A stretch of DNA of 64,000 nt from Maribacter forsetii DSM 18668 (GTDB lineage Bacteria > Bacteroidota > Bacteroidia > Flavobacteriales > Flavobacteriaceae): positions 1,860,001-1,924,000 of the forward strand of contig NZ_JQLH01000001.1 in NCBI RefSeq assembly GCF_000744105.1. The letters run 5' to 3'. Positions 43,025 through 52,177 of the stretch are shown here, in pieces; position 1 is the stretch's first letter, and every line of letters starts with the position of its first letter. The notes beneath the pieces are model-generated. The model did not search any database. It saw only the letters and a program-made list of their open reading frames with translations, and was not told the origin of the DNA. Both the position numbers and the translations under genes were made by a program.

Positions 43025-44284
43025 ATGAAAGACTTATTTGATAGAATTTTAGCGAATAAAGGCCCTTTAGGTAAATGGGCTTCACAAGCAGAGGGGTACT
43101 TTGTGTTCCCTAAATTGGAAGGTCCTATTTCTAATAGAATGAAATTTCAAGGTAAAGATGTTATTACCTGGAGTATCAATGACTATTTAGGGTTAGCAAA
43201 TCTTCCAGAGATAAAGCAGGTTGATGGTGAGGCTGCAGCTGAATATGGTTCTGCATACCCAATGGGAGCAAGAATGATGAGTGGTCATACGGAGTTTCAT
43301 GAGCAATTAGAGCAAGAATGTGCTGCTTTTGTTCAAAAAGAAGCTTCTTACTTATTAAATTTTGGGTACCAAGGTTTCATGTCTGTAATTGACGCCCTTG
43401 TTACTAAAGATGATATAATAGTTTATGATGTAGATTGTCACGCCTGTATTATTGACGGTGTGCGTTTGCATATGGGTAAACGTTTTACGTTTGTTCACAA
43501 TAATCCAGAAAGTTTAGAAAAGAACTTAGAGCGTGCTACAAAATTAGCCGAGCAAACTGGTGGAGGTATTTTGGTTATCTCTGAAGGTGTATTCGGTATG
43601 CGTGGAGAGCAAGGTATCTTAAAAGAGATTGTTGCTTTAAAAGATAAATTCAACTTTAGATTATTGGTTGATGATGCACACGGTTTTGGTACTTTAGGTG
43701 AAACTGGTGCCGGTGCAGGTCAAGAACAAGGCGTGCAAGATGGTATTGATGTTTACTTGGCAACTTTTGCTAAGTCTATGGCCAGTATTGGTGCTTTTGT
43801 TGCTGCTGACCAAGAAATTATAGATTATTTAAAATATAACCTTCGTTCTCAAATGTTCGCTAAATCATTACCAATGGTTTATGTAAAAGGAGCATTGAAA
43901 CGTTTAGATATGTTACGTACGCAACCAGAGCTTAAAGCTAAACTTTGGGAGAACGTAAATGCATTACAAAACGGATTAAAAGAAAAAGGTTTTGATATTG
44001 GTACAACTACTAGTTGTGTAACACCGGTATACCTTAATGGTAGTATTCCTGAGGCAATGGCGTTAGTAAAGGATTTACGTGAAAATCACGGTATTTTCTG
44101 TTCTATTGTTGTGTATCCGGTAATTCCTAAAGGACTTATTCTTTTACGTTTAATACCTACTGCTACACATACGTTGCAAGATGTTGAAGAAACATTGGCA
44201 GCATTCTCAGCTATTAGAGAGCGTTTGCAGAATGGTACTTACAAAAGATTATCTGCTGCTGTTGCAGCTGCAATGGGAGAGTAA
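43025..44284 (+). CDS. sulA: Alpha-oxoamine synthase, probable cysteate acyl-ACP transferase (3-ketocapnine synthase)
   Basis: PLP-dependent condensing enzyme of 419 residues of the serine palmitoyltransferase/KBL family. Active-site residues: D216-D217-A-H219 (VDDAHGFG), Schiff-base Lys250 in FAKSMASIGAF, and Lys280 in QMFAKSLPM. Serine palmitoyltransferases have Ala in the equivalent FSASLP site. Work I recall on Alistipes SulA described exactly this second Lys, 30 residues after the PLP Lys, as specific to the cysteate enzyme. The expected product is 3-ketocapnine, the first sulfonolipid intermediate. The cysteine-synthase-like gene upstream fits as the cysteate source. Specificity is inferred, not shown. 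Confidence 0.82.
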   Translation: MKDLFDRILANKGPLGKWASQAEGYFVFPKLEGPISNRMKFQGKDVITWSINDYLGLANLPEIKQVDGEAAAEYGSAYPMGARMMSGHTEFHEQLEQECAAFVQKEASYLLNFGYQGFMSVIDALVTKDDIIVYDVDCHACIIDGVRLHMGKRFTFVHNNPESLEKNLERATKLAEQTGGGILVISEGVFGMRGEQGILKEIVALKDKFNFRLLVDDAHGFGTLGETGAGAGQEQGVQDGIDVYLATFAKSMASIGAFVAADQEIIDYLKYNLRSQMFAKSLPMVYVKGALKRLDMLRTQPELKAKLWENVNALQNGLKEKGFDIGTTTSCVTPVYLNGSIPEAMALVKDLRENHGIFCSIVVYPVIPKGLILLRLIPTATHTLQDVEETLAAFSAIRERLQNGTYKRLSAAVAAAMGE

Positions 44285-44305
44285 TTTCTTATTGAATTAT
44301 ATTAG

Positions 44306-44337
44306 AAAAGCCCGAAATCATTTGATTTCGGGCTTTT
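44306..44337. terminator. Bidirectional terminator between sulA-like and GNAT-like genes
   Basis: Two perfect 15-nt arms (AAAAGCCCGAAATCA and its complement) around a TT loop, between the stops of two convergent genes, with A and T runs on either side. Confidence 0.95.
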
Positions 44338-44352
44338 TATTTTTGTCTTTTT

Positions 44353-45471
44353 TTAAAGCGATTTTCTATACGTTCTTCTGCGTTTATAGACTTTAGGGTC
44401 AAAGTGTTTCCACATCTGTTTAATAGCTAAATTTTCTTCCAATTCAGGTGTTCTGTAACACATATCAATACCTTTTTCGCTAAATGTTTTATGGTATTCG
44501 TTGAATATTACAGCCGTAACACCTTTATTTTGATATTCTGGATCTATACCTATTAAATAGAAAATAACATCCTTACTATTTTTCTTAGCTTTTAATAAAT
44601 GGAACAAACCGAAGGGAAATAACTTTCCCTTTGCCTTTTGTAAAGCTTCGGAAAAAGCAGGCATAACAATAGCAAAGGCTATTAGCTTATCATCTTTATC
44701 CTTTACAAACTTTATATATTCTGGATTGATAAAGCTGATGTATTTTTTCTTGAAGTATGCTTTCTGTATTTCTGTAATAGGAACAAATGAAGAAAGGTTG
44801 GCATATGTTGCGTTAAAGAGGTCGAACATTTCATCTGCCATAGGCATGACTTCTTTAGTTTTGGTAAAATTGACTTCTTTAAGTCCGTAGCGTTTTTTTA
44901 CCAAATCATTTAGTCTGGTAAACAAAGCGGGATCTGCATTTTTTGCAGGGAACTTGTTTTCCATGTATTCCTTTTCCTTTACAAAGCCTAAATTTTCATA
45001 ATGGTCTTTGTAGTAAGCATGGTTATACCAAGTGATCATGGTGCCAATATGGTCAAAACCTTCTACTAGAACTCCAACTTTATCTAGATTTGAAAATCCT
45101 ACGGGACCCTCCATATATTCTAAGTTGTGTTCTTTTCCTATTTCGGCAACCTTGTCTAAAAGTGTTTTTGAAACTGCTGGGTCATCAATAAAATCGAACC
45201 AGCCAAATCGCATTTTCTTTACGTTTTGTTGATTTATTTCTAGGTGATTGATTACTGCAGCCACACGGCCTACAATCTTATCTCCATCCTTAGCCAGAAA
45301 GAACCAAGCTTCAGCATCCTTAAAAACAGGATTTTTATCCTTGTCAAAGCTTTCTAGCTCATCATTAATGATTGGTGGCACCCAATATTTATTGTCTTTA
45401 TATAGCGAAAACGGAAAGGTTACAAAGCGTTTTAAGTCTTGCTTTGTTTTAGCTTCATGTAATGTGATCAT
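44353..45471 (-). CDS. GNAT-like acyltransferase, candidate capnine N-acyltransferase
   Basis: Cytoplasmic protein of 372 residues. It reads as a two-part GNAT fold: an N-terminal half with WVPPIINDE, FFLAKDGDKIVGRVAAVINH and EGPVGFSNLDKVGVLVEGF, and a C-terminal half with VIFYLIGIDPEYQNKGVTAVIFNEY, where QNKGVT is the pyrophosphate loop. No signal peptide. The length and position beside a SPT-like gene recall the bacterial ceramide synthase (bCerS), a GNAT-like enzyme of similar size, so it may N-acylate capnine to give sulfonolipid. The function rests on context and should be held lightly. Confidence 0.7.
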   Translation of the reverse strand: MITLHEAKTKQDLKRFVTFPFSLYKDNKYWVPPIINDELESFDKDKNPVFKDAEAWFFLAKDGDKIVGRVAAVINHLEINQQNVKKMRFGWFDFIDDPAVSKTLLDKVAEIGKEHNLEYMEGPVGFSNLDKVGVLVEGFDHIGTMITWYNHAYYKDHYENLGFVKEKEYMENKFPAKNADPALFTRLNDLVKKRYGLKEVNFTKTKEVMPMADEMFDLFNATYANLSSFVPITEIQKAYFKKKYISFINPEYIKFVKDKDDKLIAFAIVMPAFSEALQKAKGKLFPFGLFHLLKAKKNSKDVIFYLIGIDPEYQNKGVTAVIFNEYHKTFSEKGIDMCYRTPELEENLAIKQMWKHFDPKVYKRRRTYRKSL

Positions 45472-45556
45472 TGAACTTCTTTAGAAGTGCCAATATTAGT
45501 GATATTAATCAACAAATTAAGTGGTTAATAGTGAAAAATAGGGCGGTAGTGGTCAA

Positions 45557-46648
45557 TTAAAAGTCTATCTCGCTACTCTCTTTCTTTTTCTTCTTTTCCG
45601 CTTTCTTTAATTTCTTAAGTTGTTTTTTAGAAGGACCAAGGTCAATGTCTTCTGCACCGCTTCCTTTTTCGTTCTTTTCCTTCTTTTTCTTTTTCATAGC
45701 CTTCTTGTCAATGGCTCCGCCATTTTGGTCAGCTTCTTGGTCTTCAATTGGTTTAAGCTTGTCTTTGTGGAAATCCATTCTATACGAACCACCTATCCCA
45801 AAGAAAATACGAGTAGGAGTATTTTTTAAACTGGCTCCCATGTTAATATCCAATTGAAAATTTTCTTTAAGTAAATGTGCAATACCACCACGGATTAATA
45901 AATCTGAATAACGATCACTATCTATACCTTGGTGTTCAACAAAAACACTCCACTTCGGGTTTCTAAAAGCATGTGATAACGAAATAGTATAGCTTAACTC
46001 TGGGTCATCTGTTGTAATGCGATCATAAGCTGTATTGGTAATTAAAACAAACCTTGGTGTCAAACGACTTTGGGTTGCAATCATACCACGGTAAGAAATA
46101 GTTGGTTCACCAATGTAAAAAGGATTGTCTCCTAATACAAAGTTTGCGCCACCATAAATAGAAACGGCAGGCAAAAGATTTTTGAATTGAAATTTGTTGT
46201 TTGCTCTCCAGCTGTAAAGATTTGGTTTATTTGCTTCCGGGTTTTTAAACGGATCGTAAACAAGAAACTTTAGTCCTAATCTATTTCTGGTAAAATCTGT
46301 TCGCTTCCCTGTAACATCAAAATTTAAATAGGTGATATTTTGGTTTTGGAAAGTACCCTCATAATTCAGTTCTAGTTTCTCAAATAGTAATCCGTATCGT
46401 AATGATATGTCGGTACCCCAAATATTAGACTCTGTATTTAAAAGTGTATGATCTTTTTGCTCATAAAATAGTCCCATTTCTGCTTGCACCACGTTTTTTC
46501 CGACGGCATAAGCACTTACAGATACTCCTGGTCTATTAGAATTTATAACATCTGTGTACTGTGAAATACCCGCCAGCGGTAGAAGAAATAATAGAGTTAA
46601 TACGTATTGATATGACTTAGAGTAGGCAAAAAGACTATTCATGAACAC
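45557..46648 (-). CDS. Outer-membrane beta-barrel protein (phenol-degradation MetA-like) with charged tail
   Basis: Protein of 363 residues. The signal peptide (about 12-30) ends at AGISQ, followed by about 250 residues of alternating beta-strand pattern with NSNRPGVSVSAYAVGKNVVQ at the start, as in the transporter-like MetA-pathway outer-membrane family. The last 75 residues are very unusual: Lys/Glu-rich runs (AMKKKKKEKNEKG, KKQLKKLKKAEKKKKKE) after the barrel, ending SSEIDF. That tail would point into the periplasm. Cargo unknown. Divergent from the DUF4834 gene. Confidence 0.75.
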   Translation of the reverse strand: MFMNSLFAYSKSYQYVLTLLFLLPLAGISQYTDVINSNRPGVSVSAYAVGKNVVQAEMGLFYEQKDHTLLNTESNIWGTDISLRYGLLFEKLELNYEGTFQNQNITYLNFDVTGKRTDFTRNRLGLKFLVYDPFKNPEANKPNLYSWRANNKFQFKNLLPAVSIYGGANFVLGDNPFYIGEPTISYRGMIATQSRLTPRFVLITNTAYDRITTDDPELSYTISLSHAFRNPKWSVFVEHQGIDSDRYSDLLIRGGIAHLLKENFQLDINMGASLKNTPTRIFFGIGGSYRMDFHKDKLKPIEDQEADQNGGAIDKKAMKKKKKEKNEKGSGAEDIDLGPSKKQLKKLKKAEKKKKKESSEIDF

Positions 46649-46700
46649 GATTTTATATTTATTTTAATAGTATGATTCTTTATATACAACGTGATAATTG

Positions 46701-46708
46701 TATTTTTG
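46701..46708 (+). promoter_or_regulatory. Candidate -7 element for the DUF4834-yfhO operon
   Basis: TATTTTTG matches TAnnTTTG, 21 bp before the ATG at 46730. The operon of four genes has no other obvious promoter. Confidence 0.45.
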
Positions 46709-46729
46709 ATATATCTTAAGTAAGAATAA

Positions 46730-46984
46730 ATGGCTTTTTTAAAAACTATATTAATTATTCTTTTGGTGTATTACTTGCTGAAATTTTTGGCGAAGTTGTT
46801 TGCGCCAAAAATATTGAACTACGCAGCCAAGAAAACAGAATCTCATTTTAGGGAAGCTTTTGATAATCAACGTCCTTTTGAACAAGAGGAAGATGAAAGT
46901 GTTATTGTCAATAAAAAACCATCTCGAAAAAAGAACGATTCAGAAAAAGTAGGTGAATACATTGATTTTGAAGAGCTAGACTAG
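46730..46984 (+). CDS. DUF4834 family small membrane protein
   Basis: Protein of 84 residues. A single N-terminal transmembrane helix (about 4-22, LKTILIILLVYYLLKFLAK) is followed by FAPKILNYAAKKTES and an acidic/basic cytoplasmic tail with NKKPSRKKN and EYIDFEELD. This is the standard DUF4834 pattern of Bacteroidota, function unknown, typically found just before yfhO as here (32 bp). Confidence 0.85.
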   Translation: MAFLKTILIILLVYYLLKFLAKLFAPKILNYAAKKTESHFREAFDNQRPFEQEEDESVIVNKKPSRKKNDSEKVGEYIDFEELD

Positions 46985-47016
46985 TTATCTTTGCCAAAAC
47001 ACTACTTATTTAGCAA

Positions 47017-49452
47017 ATGAAGCAAGGCTTAAAATTCTTTTTCATCCATTTTTTTGTTGTTGTATTTTTTATCATTGCTGCACTGGCATATTTTAGCCCT
47101 GTGCTTCAAGGTAAAGTTATGTACCAGCATGACATTGCCCAGTATACGGGTATGGCAAAAGAGCAGAATGATTTTCGAAAATCTAACGACCAAGAACCGT
47201 ATTGGACCAATAGTGCATTTGGTGGCATGCCAACATACCAACTTGGTGCAAACTATCCGCATAATTACATCAAAAAATTAGATCGATTAATTCGTTTTTT
47301 ACCTAGACCTGCAGATTACCTTTTTCTTTACTTCATAGGTTTTTATATTCTTCTTTGTTGCCTAAAAGTAGACTATAGACTGGCAGTTGTTGGTGCTTTG
47401 GCATTTGGTTTTTCCACTTATCTTATAATTATTTTAGGTGCCGGGCATAATGCAAAAGCACATGCTATGGCTTATTTGCCAGTATTGTTGGCTGGTATTG
47501 TTTTAGTTTTTAGAAAGAAATACCTCTGGGGATTTGTTTTAACAGCCTTGGCTATGGCTCTTGAAATTACAGCCAACCACTATCAAATGACCTATTACTT
47601 TATGCTGCTAGTTCTCATTTTGGGTGTGGTGTATTTGGTGTATGCAATAAAGGATAAAAAATTAAAACACTATTTCATTTCTGTTGGCATCCTATTGTTA
47701 GCGGTGACTTTGGGGATTGCTGCCAATGCAACAGGGTTAATGGCTACTAAAGAATATGCTGACTGGAGTACACGTGGTAAAAGCGAATTGACCATTAACC
47801 CAGATGGTTCACCAAAAGCAGACACTGGTGGATTAAGTAAAGCCTATATTACCAATTGGAGTTATGGTATTGCGGAATCTTTAAACTTATTTGTTCCCCG
47901 TCTTTTTGGTGGTGCAAGTCAAGAGAACTTGGGTGAGAATTCTAAATCTTATAATTATCTGATTGATAAGGGCTTGGCAAGATCAAGTGCTTTGGATTTT
48001 GTAAGTGGTTTACCTTTGTATTGGGGAGAACAGCCTGGAACCTCTGGTCCGGCATATTTGGGTGCGGTTATATTCTTCTTGTTTATTCTAGGATTATTTT
48101 TGGTTAAAGGCAAGCACAAATGGTGGTTGCTGTTCGGTTCAATAATGTCATTGATACTATCCTGGGGTAAAAACTTTAGTGCTTTAACCGATTTCATGAT
48201 AGATTACTTTCCTCTATATGATAAGTTTAGGGCAGTGTCATCTATACAGATTGTATTAGAACTTTGTGTTCCTGTTTTAGCCATATTGGCTTTGAAAAAA
48301 TTATTTAAAGACAAAGTTCCACAAGCGGATAAAATAAAATCCCTAACTATTGCATCAGCTATTATTTTAGGTCTTGGAGTAGTGCTATTCATATTCAAAG
48401 GTGCTTTTCATTTTGTTGGTGCCAACGATGATAGCCTTAGAATGACAGGTTTAGAAGAGCTGCCAGAAATGCTTAGACTAGATCGTAAGAGTGTTTATAC
48501 TAGTGATTTATTACGTTCTTTAGCTTTTGCTTTGGGTACGGCATTATTAATTTGGCTGTATTTGAAAGGGAAATTAAAAATGAATTTCTTGATTATTGCA
48601 ATTGGTATTTTGGTTGTGGTAGATTTAGTAGGGGTTGACTTACGCTATGTAAACAATGATAATTTCGTGTCTAAACGAAAAATGTTAGAACCTTTCCAAG
48701 AATCTACTGCTGATAAAATTATTGCTAAAGATGACGGAGTATTCCGTGTTTTTGATCAAACAGACGGATTTGATTCGGCTAAAACTGCTTACTTCCACCA
48801 GAGTATAACAGGCTATCATGCGGCTAAACCCGCCGGTATGCAAGACTTGTTTAATTTTCATGTATACAATGGCAACTTATCCGTCTTGAATATGATGAAT
48901 ATTAAATATGTTATAAGACAAGATCAGGAGGGTAATGTTTTTCCTATTGAAAACCCCAATGCAAATGGTAATGCTTGGTTTATTTCTCAACTAGAACCTG
49001 TTGCCAATGCTGATGCTGAAATAATGGCTTTAGATAGTTTGGATACTAAGAATGTAGCCGTTGTTAATTCTTCTAAGTTTTCTGATATTTATCCATTGAC
49101 ATATCAAGTAGATTCTACGGCTTCAATTTCTTTAATTGATTATGAGCCTAATCATTTAACGTATACGTCTAAAAATAGTAATGAAGGTGTCGCTGTTTTT
49201 TCAGAAATGTATTATGAGAATGGATGGAATGCTTATATAGACGGAAAAGAAAGTGATTACTTTAAAGTTGATTATGTATTAAGAGCTTTGAAAATTCCTT
49301 CAGGTGAACATAAAATTGAATTTAAATTCGAACCAGAAGTAGTGGCTACGGGAAGTAAAATCACTCTAGCCAGCACTATTTTATTGGGTCTTGTAATTAT
49401 TGGAGGATTCGGTTTTTCTTTTTGGAGGTCTAAGAAAGAAGAGGAAGCATAA
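47017..49452 (+). CDS. YfhO family multispanning membrane protein
   Basis: Large membrane protein of 811 residues with about 13 hydrophobic helices, one N-terminal and the rest mostly between 105 and 540, then a soluble domain (about 560-790) and a last helix (about 785-803). SPVLQGKVMYQHDI and NDFRKSNDQEPYWTNSAFGG near the start are typical of YfhO proteins, membrane glycosyltransferase-like (GT-C-related) proteins implicated in surface glycan or teichoic-acid decoration in other bacteria. Its stop overlaps the start of the next gene by one base (TAATG), indicating coupled translation with the glycosyltransferase gene. Confidence 0.88.
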   Translation: MKQGLKFFFIHFFVVVFFIIAALAYFSPVLQGKVMYQHDIAQYTGMAKEQNDFRKSNDQEPYWTNSAFGGMPTYQLGANYPHNYIKKLDRLIRFLPRPADYLFLYFIGFYILLCCLKVDYRLAVVGALAFGFSTYLIIILGAGHNAKAHAMAYLPVLLAGIVLVFRKKYLWGFVLTALAMALEITANHYQMTYYFMLLVLILGVVYLVYAIKDKKLKHYFISVGILLLAVTLGIAANATGLMATKEYADWSTRGKSELTINPDGSPKADTGGLSKAYITNWSYGIAESLNLFVPRLFGGASQENLGENSKSYNYLIDKGLARSSALDFVSGLPLYWGEQPGTSGPAYLGAVIFFLFILGLFLVKGKHKWWLLFGSIMSLILSWGKNFSALTDFMIDYFPLYDKFRAVSSIQIVLELCVPVLAILALKKLFKDKVPQADKIKSLTIASAIILGLGVVLFIFKGAFHFVGANDDSLRMTGLEELPEMLRLDRKSVYTSDLLRSLAFALGTALLIWLYLKGKLKMNFLIIAIGILVVVDLVGVDLRYVNNDNFVSKRKMLEPFQESTADKIIAKDDGVFRVFDQTDGFDSAKTAYFHQSITGYHAAKPAGMQDLFNFHVYNGNLSVLNMMNIKYVIRQDQEGNVFPIENPNANGNAWFISQLEPVANADAEIMALDSLDTKNVAVVNSSKFSDIYPLTYQVDSTASISLIDYEPNHLTYTSKNSNEGVAVFSEMYYENGWNAYIDGKESDYFKVDYVLRALKIPSGEHKIEFKFEPEVVATGSKITLASTILLGLVIIGGFGFSFWRSKKEEEA

Positions 49453-50723
49453 TGAGAAAGGTTCTGGTCATTACCTACTATTGGCCACCCGCTGGCGGAC
49501 CTGGAGTTCAGCGTTGGTTAAAGTTTGTAAAGTATCTAAGAGACTTTGATGTTGAACCGGTTCTGTATATTCCTGAGAATCCACATTATCCGCTTTTAGA
49601 TGACTCTTTTTCTCAAGATATTCCAGATGATTTAAAAATTTATAAGCATTCCATAAAGGAACCTTACCGTATAGCCTCTGTATTTTCTAGTAAGAAAATA
49701 AAACGTATAAGTTCTGGAATTATTCAAACCAAAAATCAATCTTTTTTAGAGAAAGTTCTATTGTGGGTTAGGGGTAATCTATTTATACCTGATGCAAGAA
49801 AATTTTGGGTAAAACCCTCTTTTGATTTTTTAAAAGATGTTTTGGTAAAAGAAGGAATAGAAACTATTATTACTACCGGTCCTCCGCATAGTGTTCACCT
49901 TATTGGTTATTACTTAAAGCAGTCTCAGCCTTTAAATTGGATTGCAGATTTCCGTGATCCCTGGACTACTATCGGTTATCATAAAAAACTGAAACTATCT
50001 TCATCAGCAGAAAAAAAGCACAAACAACTAGAGTCTGATGTTTTGAATACTGCCGATAAAATTATAGTTACGAGTAATACAACAAAGTTAGAATTTCAAC
50101 AGATTACTAATCAGCCAATAGAGGTCATAACTAACGGATATGATGGTGAAATAGCTTCTTCTTATAAATTGGATTCAAAGTTTACTATTGCACATATTGG
50201 TTCCTTATTAAGTGGAAGAAATCCAATGAACCTGTGGAGGGTCTTATCAATTTTGGTAAAGGAAAACGAGGATTTTAAGAAGGCACTACAATTGCGTTTT
50301 ATTGGTGTTGTAAGCGAAGAAATACTTGCATCAATAACTGAAGCCGGTTTGCAAGAGTATATTGAGATTGTTGGCTATGTTACGCATCATGAGGCATTAG
50401 AATATCAAAAATCATCTCAAGTATTGTTATTGGTAGAAATAGACTCGGTAGATACCATTGGTATTATACCTGGTAAGTTGTTTGAATATATGGCGGCAAA
50501 AAGACCTATATTGGGTATAGGTCCCAAAAATTGGGAAGTTGCTGGTATTATTAAGGATACGAACACCGGACAGATGTTTGACTATTCTGATGATATTGAG
50601 TTGAAAAACGTACTTTTAAGTTGGTTTCAGCAATTTCAAAAAGGAGAATTGCAAATAACCTCTGGTAGTATAAAGCAATACAGTAGAAGGGAACTCACCC
50701 GAAAATTGGTCGAATATATTTAA
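49452..50723 (+). CDS. Family 4 glycosyltransferase (GT-B fold)
   Basis: Cytoplasmic or membrane-associated GT-B enzyme of 423 residues. VITYYWPPAGGPGVQRWLKF at the start is the acceptor-side glycine-rich loop common in Bacteroidota GT4 proteins. TTGPPHSVHLIGYYL and WIADFRDPWT complete the N domain. The C-terminal donor domain has HIGSLLSGRNPMNLW and a retaining-type EX7E-like region around IIPGKLFEYMAAKRPILGIG. Sugar and acceptor are unknown. Both ends overlap neighbours by one base, so it is cotranslated with yfhO and the flippase gene. Confidence 0.88.
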   Translation: MRKVLVITYYWPPAGGPGVQRWLKFVKYLRDFDVEPVLYIPENPHYPLLDDSFSQDIPDDLKIYKHSIKEPYRIASVFSSKKIKRISSGIIQTKNQSFLEKVLLWVRGNLFIPDARKFWVKPSFDFLKDVLVKEGIETIITTGPPHSVHLIGYYLKQSQPLNWIADFRDPWTTIGYHKKLKLSSSAEKKHKQLESDVLNTADKIIVTSNTTKLEFQQITNQPIEVITNGYDGEIASSYKLDSKFTIAHIGSLLSGRNPMNLWRVLSILVKENEDFKKALQLRFIGVVSEEILASITEAGLQEYIEIVGYVTHHEALEYQKSSQVLLLVEIDSVDTIGIIPGKLFEYMAAKRPILGIGPKNWEVAGIIKDTNTGQMFDYSDDIELKNVLLSWFQQFQKGELQITSGSIKQYSRRELTRKLVEYI

Positions 50724-52177
50724 TGGGTATCGTACTAAAACAGTCGTTGAATAATACAATTGTAACCTATTTTGGTTTTGCAATTGGGGCGGTCAATACA
50801 TTGTTTTTGTACACCAATTTTATGCAGCCAGGTCATTATGGTTTAATACAGGTCATCTTATCTGTATCTGCTGTGCTTATGCCTATTTTGGCATTTGGTG
50901 TACCCAATAGTTTGGTGAAATTTTACTCCAGTTTTAAGAATAATCAAACTCAGAATTCATTTCTTACTTTAATGCTTTTACTTCCCTTAGTATTAATTGT
51001 GCCTGTTGCGTTACTAAGCTATTTAGCTAATGACACCATTGGAAAACTGCTTTCTAGACAGAATGATGTGGTTAGGGATTATGTTTGGCATATTTTTTTA
51101 GTGGGTATGGCAATGGCGTATTTTGAAGTTTTTTATGCCTGGGCAAGAATTAGAATGAAATCTATGTTCGGCAATTTTATGAAAGAGATCTTTTGTAGAA
51201 TAGGTCAGACTATCTTGCTTCTTCTTTTATATTTCAAAATCATAGATATTGATTTTTTTATTAATGCTTTAGTAGGTTTCTATCTTGTACGTGCTGTAAT
51301 CATGAAATTCTATGCATACACAGTGCGTAAACCTAAATTGAATTTTACACTTCCTGAAAATTGGAAGACCATAGTTAAGTATAGCGCTCTTATTATTTTG
51401 GGTGGATCTACTGCTATTGTTCTTATGGAGGTTGATAAGGTGATGCTGAATAACTTTCTTGAGCTTGAAAATGTAGCTTTCTATGCTGTAGCTGGGTTTA
51501 TTGCATCAACCATTGCGGTACCATCTAGGGCAATGCATCAAATAACATACCCGTTGACGGCAACTTATTTAAACGATAACGATAAGCCTGCGCTTGCACA
51601 ATTATATCAAAAAAGCTCATTGACCTTATTCATTGTTTCTGGTATTCTTTTTCTTCTCATCCTACTAAATTTGAATGAACTTTATGAGTTGCTGCCAGAA
51701 AAGTATTCCGGTGGATACATGATCGTCTTTTGGGTTGGATTGGTGAAGGTGTATGATGCTTTGCTGGGAAACAATAATTCGATTCTATTCAATTCTGATT
51801 ACTATCGGTCTATTTTATTTTTCGGAGTTTTGTTGGCTCTTCTTGCCATTTTATTTAATCTTTGGCTAATTCCCAAGTATGGAATAAATGGTGCTGCCAT
51901 TGCTAGTTTTAGCGCCTTTTTTATATACAATACTTTAAAATTAGGATATGTGAAATCTAAATTTAAAATGTTGCCATTTACAAATGAGACTTTAAAGGTG
52001 TTTGCGTTATTGGTTGTTGTAGCGGCTATTTTTTCTGCTTTTGACTTTGATTTTCATCCGCTACTTAATATTGTTCTTAAAAGTATTTTAATGATGGTAT
52101 TCTACGTAGGTGTTCTTTATCGTTTTAAAATATCTGAAGATGTTTATGGTTTTCTAAGTAAATACTTGCGCCGATAA
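50723..52177 (+). CDS. Polysaccharide flippase (MOP/Wzx-like)
   Basis: Membrane protein of 484 residues with about 12-14 helices, resembling the oligosaccharide/polysaccharide flippase group. Visible spots: NNTIVTYFGFAIGAVNTLFL at the N-terminus, VPNSLVKFYSSF, GGSTAIVLMEVDKVMLNNFL in the middle and LIPKYGINGAAIASFSAFF late. It starts one base inside the glycosyltransferase stop (TAATG), closing a yfhO-GT4-flippase unit for assembling and exporting a surface glycan. It ends immediately next to the convergent AI-2E gene. Confidence 0.88.
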   Translation: MGIVLKQSLNNTIVTYFGFAIGAVNTLFLYTNFMQPGHYGLIQVILSVSAVLMPILAFGVPNSLVKFYSSFKNNQTQNSFLTLMLLLPLVLIVPVALLSYLANDTIGKLLSRQNDVVRDYVWHIFLVGMAMAYFEVFYAWARIRMKSMFGNFMKEIFCRIGQTILLLLLYFKIIDIDFFINALVGFYLVRAVIMKFYAYTVRKPKLNFTLPENWKTIVKYSALIILGGSTAIVLMEVDKVMLNNFLELENVAFYAVAGFIASTIAVPSRAMHQITYPLTATYLNDNDKPALAQLYQKSSLTLFIVSGILFLLILLNLNELYELLPEKYSGGYMIVFWVGLVKVYDALLGNNNSILFNSDYYRSILFFGVLLALLAILFNLWLIPKYGINGAAIASFSAFFIYNTLKLGYVKSKFKMLPFTNETLKVFALLVVVAAIFSAFDFDFHPLLNIVLKSILMMVFYVGVLYRFKISEDVYGFLSKYLRR

